Virus record (IMG/VR): IMGVR_UViG_3300021138_002231
Coordinates: 1 to 64,000 of that record
Origin: a virus
Direction: 5' to 3' (one strand)
DNA: 64,000 nucleotides
Below the pieces are notes generated by a model, which made no database searches, was not told the origin of the DNA, and worked only from the letters and a program-made list of their open reading frames with translations. Shown here piece by piece: positions 25,564 through 33,825 of this stretch (the stretch's first letter is position 1; every line of letters begins with the position of its first letter). A program made the translations under genes and the position numbers.

Positions 25564-25609
25564 AATTCCTTCTAAATGAAGGTTTTACAAACAAAATTTA
25601 GAAGGAATT
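25564..25609 (+). promoter_or_regulatory. SD-sequestering hairpin before tnpB
   Basis: A perfect 14-bp stem (AATTCCTTCTAAAT with its complement) and an 18-base loop end 10 bases before the ATG. The SD AAGGA (25602-25606) lies in the 3-prime arm, so it would be masked. 5-prime structures that mask transposase SD are known in IS200. Confidence 0.55.
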
Positions 25610-25619
25610 ATAGATTCCA

Positions 25620-26837
25620 ATGAAATCTTTCAAAACTGAATTAATTCTCAATAATAAAGAAATTACAAAATGTAAAAAACATGCTGGCGTAGCCAGACAT
25701 GCTTGGAATTGGGCATTGGAACAAACACAAAAAGCATTAGATGACAAAGAATTATTGCCTTCAGCAATCATTTTACACAAACGTCTTGTGGCAGAAGTAA
25801 AGAAAAATAATCCTTGGTATTATGAAGTGAGTAAATACACTCCTCAACAAGCATTAAGAAATCTTGAAGTATCTTGGAAAAGATGTTTTAAAAAATTATC
25901 TAAAAAACCAAAATTTAAAAAGAAAGAACAAAATGATTCTTTTTATCTTGAAGGTAAAATTCAGATAAAAGGAAATAAAATTAAACTACCAAATCTTGGA
26001 TGGATAAAAACACATGAAGTTCTACCTGAGATTCTTAAAGGAGAATCTGGTACAGCAAATGTTACAATATCTGAAAGAGCAGGCAGATGGTTTATTAGTT
26101 ATAAAGTAAATCATAAACCTGAAATAACAGATAAAACACTAGATTGTGCAGGTATGGATTTAGGAATTAAAACATTAGCAACACTATCTGATGGAACGAC
26201 TTTTGAAAATCCTAAAGCATATAGAAAGAATAAAGCAAAGTTATCTAGAACACAGAGAAGTTTTTCAAGAAAGAAAAAAGGTTCTGCGAATGGAACTAAA
26301 CAAAAACAAAAACTACGAAAGATACATTATAGAATTGCGAACATTCGCAAAAACGCAATTCATAAGATAACATCTTATCTCACTAAGAATCACAGTGAGA
26401 TTGTGTTGGAAGACTTAAATGTATCTGGTATGATGAAAAACCATAAGTTGGCATCCGCAATCGCAGATTGCGGATTTCATGAATTTAGAAGACAATTAGA
26501 ATATAAATCTGAATGGCATGGATGTACATTAACATTTGTTGACAGATTCTTTCCAAGTAGTAAAATTTTCTCTAATTGTGGATGTAAAAAGGAACAACTA
26601 TCGCTTTCCGAGCGTATGTTTAATTGTTCAGATTGTGGTTTTCAGATTGATAGAGATTTAAATGCTGCTATTAATTTGAAAAAACAAATAAAATCCATAC
26701 CCGAAGCTCTCGGGGAATTAACGCCTGTGGAGATGAAAGCTCTGGTTGCTGGCAAAGCCAGCAACGAAACTATCGTCACAGAAGCAGGAATAAAATATCA
26801 GTTAAGAACAAATGTTCAGAATTGTGTAAGTTTTTAA
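25620..26837 (+). CDS. tnpB: TnpB RNA-guided nuclease
   Basis: This 405-residue protein has the TnpB layout: an N-terminal helical/beta region (HAWNWALEQTQ, NPWYYEVSKYTPQQALRNLE), then a split RuvC domain with D180 (GMDLGIKTLA), E264 (VLEDLNVSGM) and D344 (IDRDLNAAINL). The zinc finger deviates: C320, C322, C336 and C339 are present, while the usual first Cys (position 317) is Phe. TnpB proteins use an omega RNA overlapping the 3-prime end of the gene to guide DNA cleavage. A Shine-Dalgarno sequence is sequestered in a hairpin. Confidence 0.9.
   Translation: MKSFKTELILNNKEITKCKKHAGVARHAWNWALEQTQKALDDKELLPSAIILHKRLVAEVKKNNPWYYEVSKYTPQQALRNLEVSWKRCFKKLSKKPKFKKKEQNDSFYLEGKIQIKGNKIKLPNLGWIKTHEVLPEILKGESGTANVTISERAGRWFISYKVNHKPEITDKTLDCAGMDLGIKTLATLSDGTTFENPKAYRKNKAKLSRTQRSFSRKKKGSANGTKQKQKLRKIHYRIANIRKNAIHKITSYLTKNHSEIVLEDLNVSGMMKNHKLASAIADCGFHEFRRQLEYKSEWHGCTLTFVDRFFPSSKIFSNCGCKKEQLSLSERMFNCSDCGFQIDRDLNAAINLKKQIKSIPEALGELTPVEMKALVAGKASNETIVTEAGIKYQLRTNVQNCVSF
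26745..26765 (+). ncRNA. Possible omega-RNA stem in tnpB 3-prime end
   Basis: GTTGCTGGC/GCCAGCAAC form a perfect 9-bp stem with an AAA loop inside the last 35 codons of tnpB, where omega RNAs usually begin. Other stems, such as CCCGA/TCGGG at 26699-26713, lie just upstream. The full RNA extent is not determined. Confidence 0.35.
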
Positions 26838-26854
26838 GAGCGGTGAAATAATTG

Positions 26855-26860
26855 TATAAT
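26855..26860 (+). promoter_or_regulatory. TATAAT box before the BFN gene
   Basis: TATAAT ends eight bases before the ATG with no SD, the spacing of a leaderless transcript. It lies immediately beyond the right side of the TnpB element. Confidence 0.4.
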
Positions 26861-26868
26861 TCAAAACC

Positions 26869-27387
26869 ATGAACATTCCTAAATCTAAAATAACTCAGAA
26901 AGATATTTCTAAAATAAAAGAAACTGATGAATTAGAATTAGTTCCTATGGTTTTAAGCAAATTGCTTTTAAGTAATCAAGACGGAAGTGTGGCTGTATTA
27001 GAAGCCGACGATAAAGCATTTACTTATGCATTAGATTCTTACGAAGGAACACAACTTAGCTTTGCTAATGCTGGACTTTCAGATCATAGTCATATTAAAA
27101 CAATCTACCAATTGTTTTTAGGATGGCTAAGAGATCAAGAAGTTAAATTGACTAATATTATGCTTGAAGCGAAAGTTGGTGATGTACACTATGTAAGACT
27201 AGAGTGGACAGATAAACAAAATAAAAAGATTTACAGTATGGTGTCGTTGGGAGACGCTTTAATTCTATCACTTTTAACCAAAACAAAAATGTCTATTATT
27301 AAAAATGTCATACCATTAATGAATGAATATGATGAGAATTGGCCTTACGAAGTTGAAATTATCGATTTTGAAAGCAATGATGATTAG
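26869..27387 (+). CDS. BFN-domain (DUF151) bifunctional nuclease-like protein
   Basis: This 172-residue product matches the pattern of the BFN/DUF151 family: VLSKLLLSNQDGSVAVLEADDKAF with YALDS, then HIKTIYQLFLGWL, EAKVGDVHYVRLEW, and the terminal SLGDALILSLLTKTKMSI (compare SDAIALAL in the family). Some family members are reported to have DNase/RNase activity. The 20 N-terminal and 10 C-terminal residues are acidic or basic extensions. It converges with the large gene on the minus strand with a 4-base overlap. Confidence 0.65.
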   Translation: MNIPKSKITQKDISKIKETDELELVPMVLSKLLLSNQDGSVAVLEADDKAFTYALDSYEGTQLSFANAGLSDHSHIKTIYQLFLGWLRDQEVKLTNIMLEAKVGDVHYVRLEWTDKQNKKIYSMVSLGDALILSLLTKTKMSIIKNVIPLMNEYDENWPYEVEIIDFESNDD

Positions 27388-29894
27388 ATATTGATATTCT
27401 GAAATCTTGTGTTATCTTGGATCATTAATTCCTCTCTTTCATATGCACCTTTCTTTATGATATTTTCGCATGCTCTTAAAATATATGCATATCTATCAGA
27501 ATTTTCTATTTGCATATAATATTCAATATCATTTAGTAATTTACCAAATTCTACATATTTTTGATTTTCAAGCATTTTCAACTCTTCATATTTTTCACGA
27601 ATGTCTTGAATACTTTCTTTTTTAAATAAATTAAATTCATTTAATTTATTTAAATATGCAATGTAGTTTTCTTTACTTTTATCTTTAGAATATGTATTCC
27701 ATAAATTTGTACATTCAAAAAGATATTCATTATATTCATTATAATAATTAAACATAAGTTGTGTATTGATTAATGGCATTTCACCGACGCCAACCATTGC
27801 TAAACGATTGTAGAGAATCGCGTCATATTTAGCAATGAAACTTCGTATTAATGCTTCTTCAGGGCTTACGGTGCGATTTGTGTATCTACCATTTGAATCA
27901 ACAACTAAAAATTTATGAACATCACAGTTAGGATTATGACAAACTTTTTTATGTTCGATTAAATTATGAGAGGCAATGCAATAATTAATGTTGTTGACAT
28001 CTATTGCTGGATTTCTATAGATAATAGAAGCCTCATCGAGCTTGTTCATAATCACAGAATCATCTTTAATATCCTTTTCTTCAAAATAAATAGCGCTGCT
28101 ATCTATAATATTTGAAGCAAAATTCTCTGTCATTTTTTTCCATTCAGTTTTTACTGAGTATTTGTCGCCAATTGTTGCATTTGACCCTGCTGTTAATTCA
28201 TTTCCATATTTCGAAGATTTAGCAATACTACCATCTGGTAAATATAAGTTTTTATCAAGGTTATATCGTTTAGTATTTGACAACATTCCATAATATTCAC
28301 CTACAAAAACGACTTTTTCTTTGATAACAGGATGATATAATCCAGATTCATCTTGTTCCCAATGAGAAATAACATCACATGGAATAACAAAATCAACAAT
28401 ATAATTCATACTTCCTGATTTATCAAAATCAGGTGCTGTTATAGATATACGTTGAGGAACAGCAGCAAGACCATACGATCTTAATTTATTAATAATAGCC
28501 CTTTCTGGTCCTGAATCAATATTAAAACAAGTATAAACTTCATCTTTGTGTATTCTTCCACCCAATGCATAAATGGGATCATCTTTATCATATCCAATGT
28601 CTAGTAACATGTCTCTAAATTTACTTAAAGTTTTCTCGCAAATTTGTTCATAACAATATTTTAGACATTGTTCTACTTCATTTCTTGGAACAGTATTTCG
28701 ATCTGTTAAAACTAAATGTAATCTTTCAATTGCATTTGAAGAATTGCTGCTTAAAAATTCGTCAATGTATTGTTTAAATACAGGCAAAATAACTTCATCA
28801 TCTTTTCTGCGTTCTTCAATTGCTAAGTTATACTCTTCTTTATTAGTTGGCTTAGGCATTTTATAAAAAAATACATTTTCGCATTTCTTAATGCTAGAAT
28901 CTTCAACTTTATCCCATCTTATGCCTAAAGGCAATAAAATATCAGAATATGCGTTTATTGGCATAGGATCAGGCATGATGCTTTTATTAATTTCTAGTTC
29001 ATTTTCATCTTTGCCTAAATGACTCCAAATTTGTCCTGCTCTAGTACCGTCATTATTATCTCTAACTAGATTATTTATAAAAGGGATACTTGATAAGTCT
29101 GTTTCGTTAAAACATTCCAGAATGTTTTTATCTTTTAATAATTCTATTCTATTGTCTTTAGTTGGCAACAAAAACAAAGCCATGATAATGTCATCTGTTA
29201 AATTAGGACATTGTGTTTTTTTTGACCTTAAATCATTAATTTTTTGTTTAATGTCATTGCGTAACTGTTCAATTGTTAATGTTCTTTTTGATAAAACAGC
29301 CTTCTTTTGCATTTCTATATTGGCTTGATTAAAAAAAGCAGCCAATAAATTTTTGCCCTCTTTTTCAGAAAAGAAATTTATAGTTGGTTCGGTAGCATAA
29401 GATGCCAATTCTTCTGAATGTAGTGATAAAACCTTTTTAATTAATTCCTGTTTTAATTGATTAACAAATGAATTATAAGCACTTGTAGGCATTCCTAATG
29501 GCTTACCTTCTCTCCCAATATCTTGAGGCTTAACTTTTTCTTGATATTGAATATTAAACTCATCAAATAACTTTTTAGCCAATGCTTCATTTTCTTGAAT
29601 TGCTTTTGAATATTCATTAATCTTTTTTATAACAAGATCACTACCTGGTTTATATGGTGAATTTTGAAAACCAGATAAAACAACACCAAAAACATCTGCT
29701 GATTCAATTGCCATATCACCAATATATTTAGTAATTTCGCCTGACAATTGAACGTATTTTTCAGGATTTTCTAATATTTGTGAGATTTTTTTGTTAATTT
29801 CTTCTTGATTTTGTGTTAAAAAAGGCAGAGCGATTTTTTCTTCTTGAAATTCCGCTAATAACTGTCTGTATTTTTTAAAATTAAAACCACGCAT
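27384..29894 (-). CDS. Large unknown protein, possible nuclease-like segment
   Basis: This 836-residue protein is not recognised. The N-terminal 300 residues are helical and Lys/Glu-rich. A central region (about 455-560) contains ITAPDFDKSGSMNYIVDFVIP followed by VVFVGEYYG, whose acidic residues after strands are compatible with a PD-(D/E)xK nuclease core, but the lysine is not evident. A region near 645-655 has HKKVCHNPNCDVHK, a possible metal site. The C-terminus is again helical. An SD GGTGAG and a GTATAAAAG box precede it. Confidence 0.5.
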   Translation of the reverse strand: MRGFNFKKYRQLLAEFQEEKIALPFLTQNQEEINKKISQILENPEKYVQLSGEITKYIGDMAIESADVFGVVLSGFQNSPYKPGSDLVIKKINEYSKAIQENEALAKKLFDEFNIQYQEKVKPQDIGREGKPLGMPTSAYNSFVNQLKQELIKKVLSLHSEELASYATEPTINFFSEKEGKNLLAAFFNQANIEMQKKAVLSKRTLTIEQLRNDIKQKINDLRSKKTQCPNLTDDIIMALFLLPTKDNRIELLKDKNILECFNETDLSSIPFINNLVRDNNDGTRAGQIWSHLGKDENELEINKSIMPDPMPINAYSDILLPLGIRWDKVEDSSIKKCENVFFYKMPKPTNKEEYNLAIEERRKDDEVILPVFKQYIDEFLSSNSSNAIERLHLVLTDRNTVPRNEVEQCLKYCYEQICEKTLSKFRDMLLDIGYDKDDPIYALGGRIHKDEVYTCFNIDSGPERAIINKLRSYGLAAVPQRISITAPDFDKSGSMNYIVDFVIPCDVISHWEQDESGLYHPVIKEKVVFVGEYYGMLSNTKRYNLDKNLYLPDGSIAKSSKYGNELTAGSNATIGDKYSVKTEWKKMTENFASNIIDSSAIYFEEKDIKDDSVIMNKLDEASIIYRNPAIDVNNINYCIASHNLIEHKKVCHNPNCDVHKFLVVDSNGRYTNRTVSPEEALIRSFIAKYDAILYNRLAMVGVGEMPLINTQLMFNYYNEYNEYLFECTNLWNTYSKDKSKENYIAYLNKLNEFNLFKKESIQDIREKYEELKMLENQKYVEFGKLLNDIEYYMQIENSDRYAYILRACENIIKKGAYEREELMIQDNTRFQNINI

Positions 29895-29895
29895 A

Positions 29896-29970
29896 AAAAT
29901 CTCACCTATTTTCTTTTATACTGTTTTTAAGTTTAAAATTCCTTGAAACAGTATTGATAGGTGAGATTTT
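29896..29970 (-). terminator. Two-part hairpin with embedded promoter box
   Basis: Outer arms AAAATCTCACCTAT (29896-29909) and its complement (29957-29970) enclose a second inverted pair ATACTGTTT/AAACAGTAT. The structure follows the stop of the 29973-30392 gene and contains the next promoter-like box. Confidence 0.6.
29913..29920 (-). promoter_or_regulatory. GTATAAAAG box before the 836-residue gene
   Basis: Minus-strand CAGTATAAAAGAAAA lies 18 bases before the ATG of the large gene, in the loop of the hairpin described at 29896-29970. Confidence 0.35.
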
Positions 29971-29972
29971 GT

Positions 29973-30392
29973 TTAAATTTCTTCTTCACATGACGGAATA
30001 AATTCCAAGTTCAAATGTGTAGCCGCTAAATCAGCCCCAATTTCCACAGCAGAAATAAATGGCATTAATTCCTCTTCATCTTCTAAGCCATGCATAAAAT
30101 ATACACTAATTTGATTTTCAATTCCAGTAGAATCAATAACAAAAATAGGTAATGCAAACATAGATACGTAATCGTCGGATATGAATATTTTACCTTTATT
30201 AATAGGATGTAAACCTATTTGTACACAAGTGGTTTCATTCTTTTCATGATAATGCATAACAGCTTCATATGCTAAATCATGCCAATCTTCAATAAATGAA
30301 TCTTTTAATAAATCTACATATGCATTACGTATTTGTTCAAAAGCTGGATGTAAGGGAATAATTGCCAAATTTGTGCGCTGAGATTCCACCAT
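29973..30392 (-). CDS. Unknown acidic protein
   Basis: The 139-residue product is not recognised. It is acidic, with a helical first half (FEQIRNAYVDLLKD, EDWHDLAYEAVMHYHEK) and a mixed second half ending SCEEEI. There is no membrane segment. Its ATG overlaps the stop of the MerC-like gene (TAATG), so it is the last member of the dnaK-rnhB-merC operon. Confidence 0.5.
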   Translation of the reverse strand: MVESQRTNLAIIPLHPAFEQIRNAYVDLLKDSFIEDWHDLAYEAVMHYHEKNETTCVQIGLHPINKGKIFISDDYVSMFALPIFVIDSTGIENQISVYFMHGLEDEEELMPFISAVEIGADLAATHLNLEFIPSCEEEI

Positions 30393-30820
30393 TATTTATT
30401 GTCCTCCGCGTGTTCGTGATGACATACTGTGCAAGAATGGCATAGTTTATGATTAATAAAATGCGAACAGGCCACCATAAAACCACCAATAACTAACATT
30501 AACACATAAATGTCAAAAGTATGATGTATTTTAACATATTCATGTAAAATTCTTCCAATGGCTAAAAATGTCAGTCCGACAGATAAAATTGCCAAAGCTA
30601 ATTTTGATTTATGCTTGGTATATCCAAAGCATAAACTCGTTACACCAATGCCAGCACTAGAAGCGAATAATAGCCATTCCATTGTTTCACTGGCAAAAAA
30701 ACTTAATCCTATAATTGGGAATAGAGTAATAACTAATGGCATCAGTGCGCAATGTATTGCGCACAAGAAAGAAGCAGTTGCTCCTACTTTGTCTAATTTT
30801 GAATGTGTTTTTAATTTCAT
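30392..30820 (-). CDS. MerC-family membrane protein
   Basis: This 142-residue protein has four hydrophobic segments (about 15-37, 44-64, 71-91, 99-118) and the MerC-type signature DKVGATASFLCAIHCALMP (about 10-28) with Cys20 and Cys25 in the first helix. The C-terminus CHSCTVCHHEHAED adds a Cys/His cluster likely to bind a metal. MerC proteins are inner-membrane carriers associated with mercury uptake. Presence in a phage operon between rnhB and an unknown gene is unusual. The ATG overlaps the rnhB stop (ATGA). Confidence 0.75.
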   Translation of the reverse strand: MKLKTHSKLDKVGATASFLCAIHCALMPLVITLFPIIGLSFFASETMEWLLFASSAGIGVTSLCFGYTKHKSKLALAILSVGLTFLAIGRILHEYVKIHHTFDIYVLMLVIGGFMVACSHFINHKLCHSCTVCHHEHAEDNK

Positions 30821-31491
30821 AATGCATCTATTAGATCAGATAGATTTATCTCATCTTTATTATTGTTGTTTGTAAAGCCTTTTATGTTATAAGAATAACG
30901 ATGAACTCCTTTAATCATGCCATATTTTTTAACAGCCTGCTTATGTTCTTCATTAATATATCCTTTATGATTCTCAAATTTATAGTCAGGATATTTTTCA
31001 GCCAATTCCATAATATATTCATCTCTTGCAACTTTAGCTAACACAGATGCTGCGGCTATACTTAAACTCGTAGCATCTCCTTTAACAATCATATTATATG
31101 GTTTAAGAGTAAACGACGTTGTTTGATCAACTAAATAAATATTTACTTGTTTCTCTATTTGAGACGAACATTGTTTTGCCGCCATTTCCATTGCCTGACG
31201 ATTTGCCCAAGATAATCCCTTTTTGTCAATATCTTTTGCATCTATAAAAAATACACTCCATGCAAGTGCCAAATTTTTAATTTTATCAATCAATTCGACT
31301 CTTGTATCGTGCGAGAGCTGTTTACTATCATTAAGACCTGAAATAGTGGCATTTTCTGGTAATATACAAGCTCCTGCTACTAATGGACCAGCCCAACAAC
31401 CACGAGCAACTTCATCAATACCACAAATGACAGGACCGTGTATTGATCTTATATTATTGTCATATTGAGCAAGTTTCTCATGAGCTTTCAT
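30817..31491 (-). CDS. rnhB: Ribonuclease HII
   Basis: The 224-residue product has RNase HII motifs: GIDEVARG (D26, E27), LVDQ (D122), KGDA (D139) and AASVLAKVARDEYI. It would remove ribonucleotides or RNA primers from DNA during replication. GIDEVARG replaces the usual G[IV]DEAGRG, a mild change next to the catalytic pair. No SD is present; TAGAAT lies five bases before the ATG. It overlaps the MerC-like gene by four bases. Confidence 0.88.
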   Translation of the reverse strand: MKAHEKLAQYDNNIRSIHGPVICGIDEVARGCWAGPLVAGACILPENATISGLNDSKQLSHDTRVELIDKIKNLALAWSVFFIDAKDIDKKGLSWANRQAMEMAAKQCSSQIEKQVNIYLVDQTTSFTLKPYNMIVKGDATSLSIAAASVLAKVARDEYIMELAEKYPDYKFENHKGYINEEHKQAVKKYGMIKGVHRYSYNIKGFTNNNNKDEINLSDLIDAL

Positions 31492-31496
31492 AGTGT

Positions 31497-31502
31497 ATTC
31501 TA
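31497..31502 (-). promoter_or_regulatory. TAGAAT box before rnhB
   Basis: Minus-strand CACGTAGAATACACTATG places TAGAAT five bases from the ATG with no SD, consistent with leaderless transcription. CGTAGAAT is shared with the boxes before recD2 and before the gene at 47-460. Confidence 0.4.
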
Positions 31503-31508
31503 CGTGTT

Positions 31509-33257
31509 TTATTCTGAATTTATAAGCGATTCCGCAATCAAACTCAATTGTTTACTAGCCATTTTAAGAATATCTTCTGTAGAAGTTACAAGTCCGCGTA
31601 ATAATTCAAGATTTTCATTTGTTTGTCCTTGCTCTAAAGACGGTAACAAATCTTCTAATTCGTAAATAAGTTCTTCTGTAAAATAATCTCTATTGTCTCT
31701 TAATAATTCTTCAACTTGAATTAATTGATCTCTAACTACACTTTGCAAGTTAGATGTAATTGTAAACAGAGCATCTTCTTCTTTGTTTTCTTCTGCTTCT
31801 TTAAGCATTCTTTGCACTTCTTCAGAGGATAATGAAGAATTTCCTGTTAAAGTAATCGATTTAGACAATCCTGTAATCTTATCAATCGCAGAGACTGAAA
31901 GTATACCATTTGCATCAACATCAAACGTGACTTCGATTTGTGGTGCTCCTCTTGGTGCTGGATCAACTTCAAGACTAAATTTACCCAAGAATTTATTATC
32001 TTTTGTTTGTGGCCTTTCGCCCTGATATACTTTAATTTCAACTAATTTTTGATTATCTTCTGCTGTGGAGTAAATATCTGAAAATGATGCTGGTACAGGA
32101 GTATTGCGTTCAATCATTTTCGTCATTACTCCGCCTGCTGTTTCAATTCCTAATGTTAGAGGACTTACATCAACAAGATAAATTTCTTTATCTGATTGTC
32201 CAGAAAGAACACTGGCCTGTATTGCTGCACCAATCGCAACAGCTTCGTCGGGATTAATGGATCGATTTGGCACTTTGCCTGTCCATAATTCTACAGATTC
32301 TGCAATTTTAGGAACTCTTGTACTTCCGCCAACAAATACGACTTCATCAATTTCAGAATAAGTAATTTTAGCATCAAGTATTGCTTGGTCTACGCATTTT
32401 TTAGCCTTTTCAATGAGTTCTTCTATTTCTTTTTCGAATTCTTGTCTGGTTACTGTAACTTTAAGATGTTTTGGCAGGCCATTTTCATGATAGAAATATG
32501 GTATATATACGTTACTGCTCTTGCTGGATGTTAGTTCTTTTTTAAGCTTTTCAGCGGCTTCTCTTAATCGAACTTTCATATTCTCATCTAATACGTCTTC
32601 TTGAATTTCTGCTTTAGAAAGAATGATTTTTTCTAGTTTTTGATCAAAATCATCTCCACCCAAAAAGGTATCTCCGCTTGTAGATTGAACTAAGAAATCC
32701 ATACCATCAAGTATTTTAAGGATTGTTACGTCAAATGTCCCGCCTCCCAAATCAAAGACAAGAACAGTTTCATCTTTATTTTTATCTAATCCATACGCTA
32801 AAGATGCGGCAGTAGGTTCGTTTATAATTCTAAGAACTTTTAATCCTGCTAATTCTCCAGCTATAGTTGTAGATTTACGTTGATCATTATTAAAGTATGC
32901 TGGAACCGTAATAACAACAGCTTCTACTGTATCATTAAGAAATGATTCTGCATCTTCTTTAAGTTTTTTAAGTATTTCAGATGATATTTCTTCTGGAGAA
33001 AATTCTTTATCATTAAGCATTAGTCGATCATTAGTTCCCATACGTCTTTTAATAGAACGTATTGTGGATGAGGGGTTCATTAATTCTTGATCAACTGCTG
33101 GTGCTCCAACAAGTTTTTCTTTATCTTGTGTGTATGCAAATACAGACGGAGTTGTTCTTCCTCCTTCACTACTAGGAATAACTTCAGGGATTCCTTTATC
33201 ATTTACATATGCAATACAAGAATTTGTAGTTCCAAGATCAATTCCAATTACTTTCAT
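31509..33257 (-). CDS. dnaK: Hsp70 chaperone DnaK
   Basis: This 582-residue Hsp70 contains IGIDLGTTNS (4-13), the NRSIKRRMGT region, FDLGGGTFDV near residue 168-177 and VFVGGSTRVP near 310-319, the nucleotide-binding motifs. The substrate-binding domain (LTLGIETAGG, ERNTPVP, FDVDANGILSVSA) is present. It is about 55 residues shorter than E. coli DnaK, mainly in the C-terminal lid and tail, and lacks the EEVD-like end. Two J-proteins are encoded nearby, but no GrpE is seen, so host GrpE may serve. The next gene, rnhB, begins 17 bases after its stop. Confidence 0.93.
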   Translation of the reverse strand: MKVIGIDLGTTNSCIAYVNDKGIPEVIPSSEGGRTTPSVFAYTQDKEKLVGAPAVDQELMNPSSTIRSIKRRMGTNDRLMLNDKEFSPEEISSEILKKLKEDAESFLNDTVEAVVITVPAYFNNDQRKSTTIAGELAGLKVLRIINEPTAASLAYGLDKNKDETVLVFDLGGGTFDVTILKILDGMDFLVQSTSGDTFLGGDDFDQKLEKIILSKAEIQEDVLDENMKVRLREAAEKLKKELTSSKSSNVYIPYFYHENGLPKHLKVTVTRQEFEKEIEELIEKAKKCVDQAILDAKITYSEIDEVVFVGGSTRVPKIAESVELWTGKVPNRSINPDEAVAIGAAIQASVLSGQSDKEIYLVDVSPLTLGIETAGGVMTKMIERNTPVPASFSDIYSTAEDNQKLVEIKVYQGERPQTKDNKFLGKFSLEVDPAPRGAPQIEVTFDVDANGILSVSAIDKITGLSKSITLTGNSSLSSEEVQRMLKEAEENKEEDALFTITSNLQSVVRDQLIQVEELLRDNRDYFTEELIYELEDLLPSLEQGQTNENLELLRGLVTSTEDILKMASKQLSLIAESLINSE

Positions 33258-33291
33258 ATTTTCAACTCTTTTTATTTATTTTGAGTTCAAT

Positions 33292-33333
33292 TATACAAAA
33301 AGAATTGGAAATATTTCCAATTCTTTTTGTATA
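33292..33333 (-). terminator. 42-bp perfect palindrome
   Basis: A perfect palindrome with arms TATACAAAAAGAATTGGAAA separates the zinc-ribbon gene from dnaK. Its minus-strand start TTGTATACAAAAAG resembles the GTATAAAWA family. Acts as terminator for the zinc-ribbon gene, and may overlap the dnaK promoter. Confidence 0.7.
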
Positions 33334-33337
33334 CAAT

Positions 33338-33691
33338 CTATTTATCTTCAGGCAATTGATTAGAAGCTCCAGGCTTATAACCTGGATAAAGTGTTTTAAG
33401 CGGATTGCCTGTTTCTAACTTTTTGCGCATCTTTTCAATTTCTTTAGTAGTAATAGGGGATTCAAGTTTGACAATACGAGGATCGCGTGGTAAATTTTCT
33501 TTATATCCATGAACCATCGAAAGCATTTGAGTGACTTTAAACGTGTCTTTACATTTGGGGCATCGCATAATTGCGAATGCTTCAACTTCATTTTTAGGAA
33601 GCCATCCTAAATGTGATTCTTGATAAAAAGGATGCCTACAATTTCTGTTTGCACATCGTTTGGGCATACCGAAGATGACTTGGTTAAACAT
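33338..33691 (-). CDS. Zinc-ribbon protein
   Basis: This 117-residue product starts with a four-cysteine zinc ribbon (C13, C18 in RCANRNC; C44, C47 in RCPKC), followed by a basic, Pro-rich C-terminal tail (KTLYPGYKPGAS). Such small ribbons are common in phage transcription or DNA-associated factors, but no specific family is recognised. An SD GAGGAAG lies before the ATG. It sits opposite the plus-strand unit at 33692-34020. Confidence 0.6.
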   Translation of the reverse strand: MFNQVIFGMPKRCANRNCRHPFYQESHLGWLPKNEVEAFAIMRCPKCKDTFKVTQMLSMVHGYKENLPRDPRIVKLESPITTKEIEKMRKKLETGNPLKTLYPGYKPGASNQLPEDK

Positions 33692-33819
33692 GCTTCCTCA
33701 CACTCCTTACTAGGAATATTGTTATATTCTCTATAATGATAATTATTGCCTTTATATATTAAAATTATTATTTTAATATAATTTTAACACAAAATAGGAA
33801 TTTTTTGTTAAAATTATTC

Positions 33820-33825
33820 TATAAT
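33820..33825 (+). promoter_or_regulatory. Promoter of the 33916 small ORF
   Basis: TATAAT lies in TTCTATAATATATATGG. The AT-rich stretch upstream (33740-33819) contains an AAAATTAT/ATAATTTT inverted pair. A 90-base leader follows with a small AGTTC/GAACT stem. No other gene is seen in 33692-33915. Confidence 0.4.

Larger units (their letters stand above)
25493..26851 (+). mobile_element. Stand-alone TnpB element (IS605/IS1341-like)
   Basis: The element contains tnpB and no tnpA. Subterminal inverted repeats are visible: TCTGAACATTTGT at 25516-25528 and its complement ACAAATGTTCAGA at 26808-26820, each accompanied by ACACAATT/AATTGTGT sequences. GGTGAAATAA is repeated at 25483-25492 and 26842-26851 and may mark the flanks. 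Exact ends are uncertain. Movement would need a TnpA transposase supplied elsewhere. Confidence 0.6.

Noticed and set aside
25483-26851. GGTGAAATAA repeats as target-site duplication of the TnpB element
   Set aside because: IS605-type elements do not make duplications, and the 10-base repeat could be chance; ends stay uncertain.
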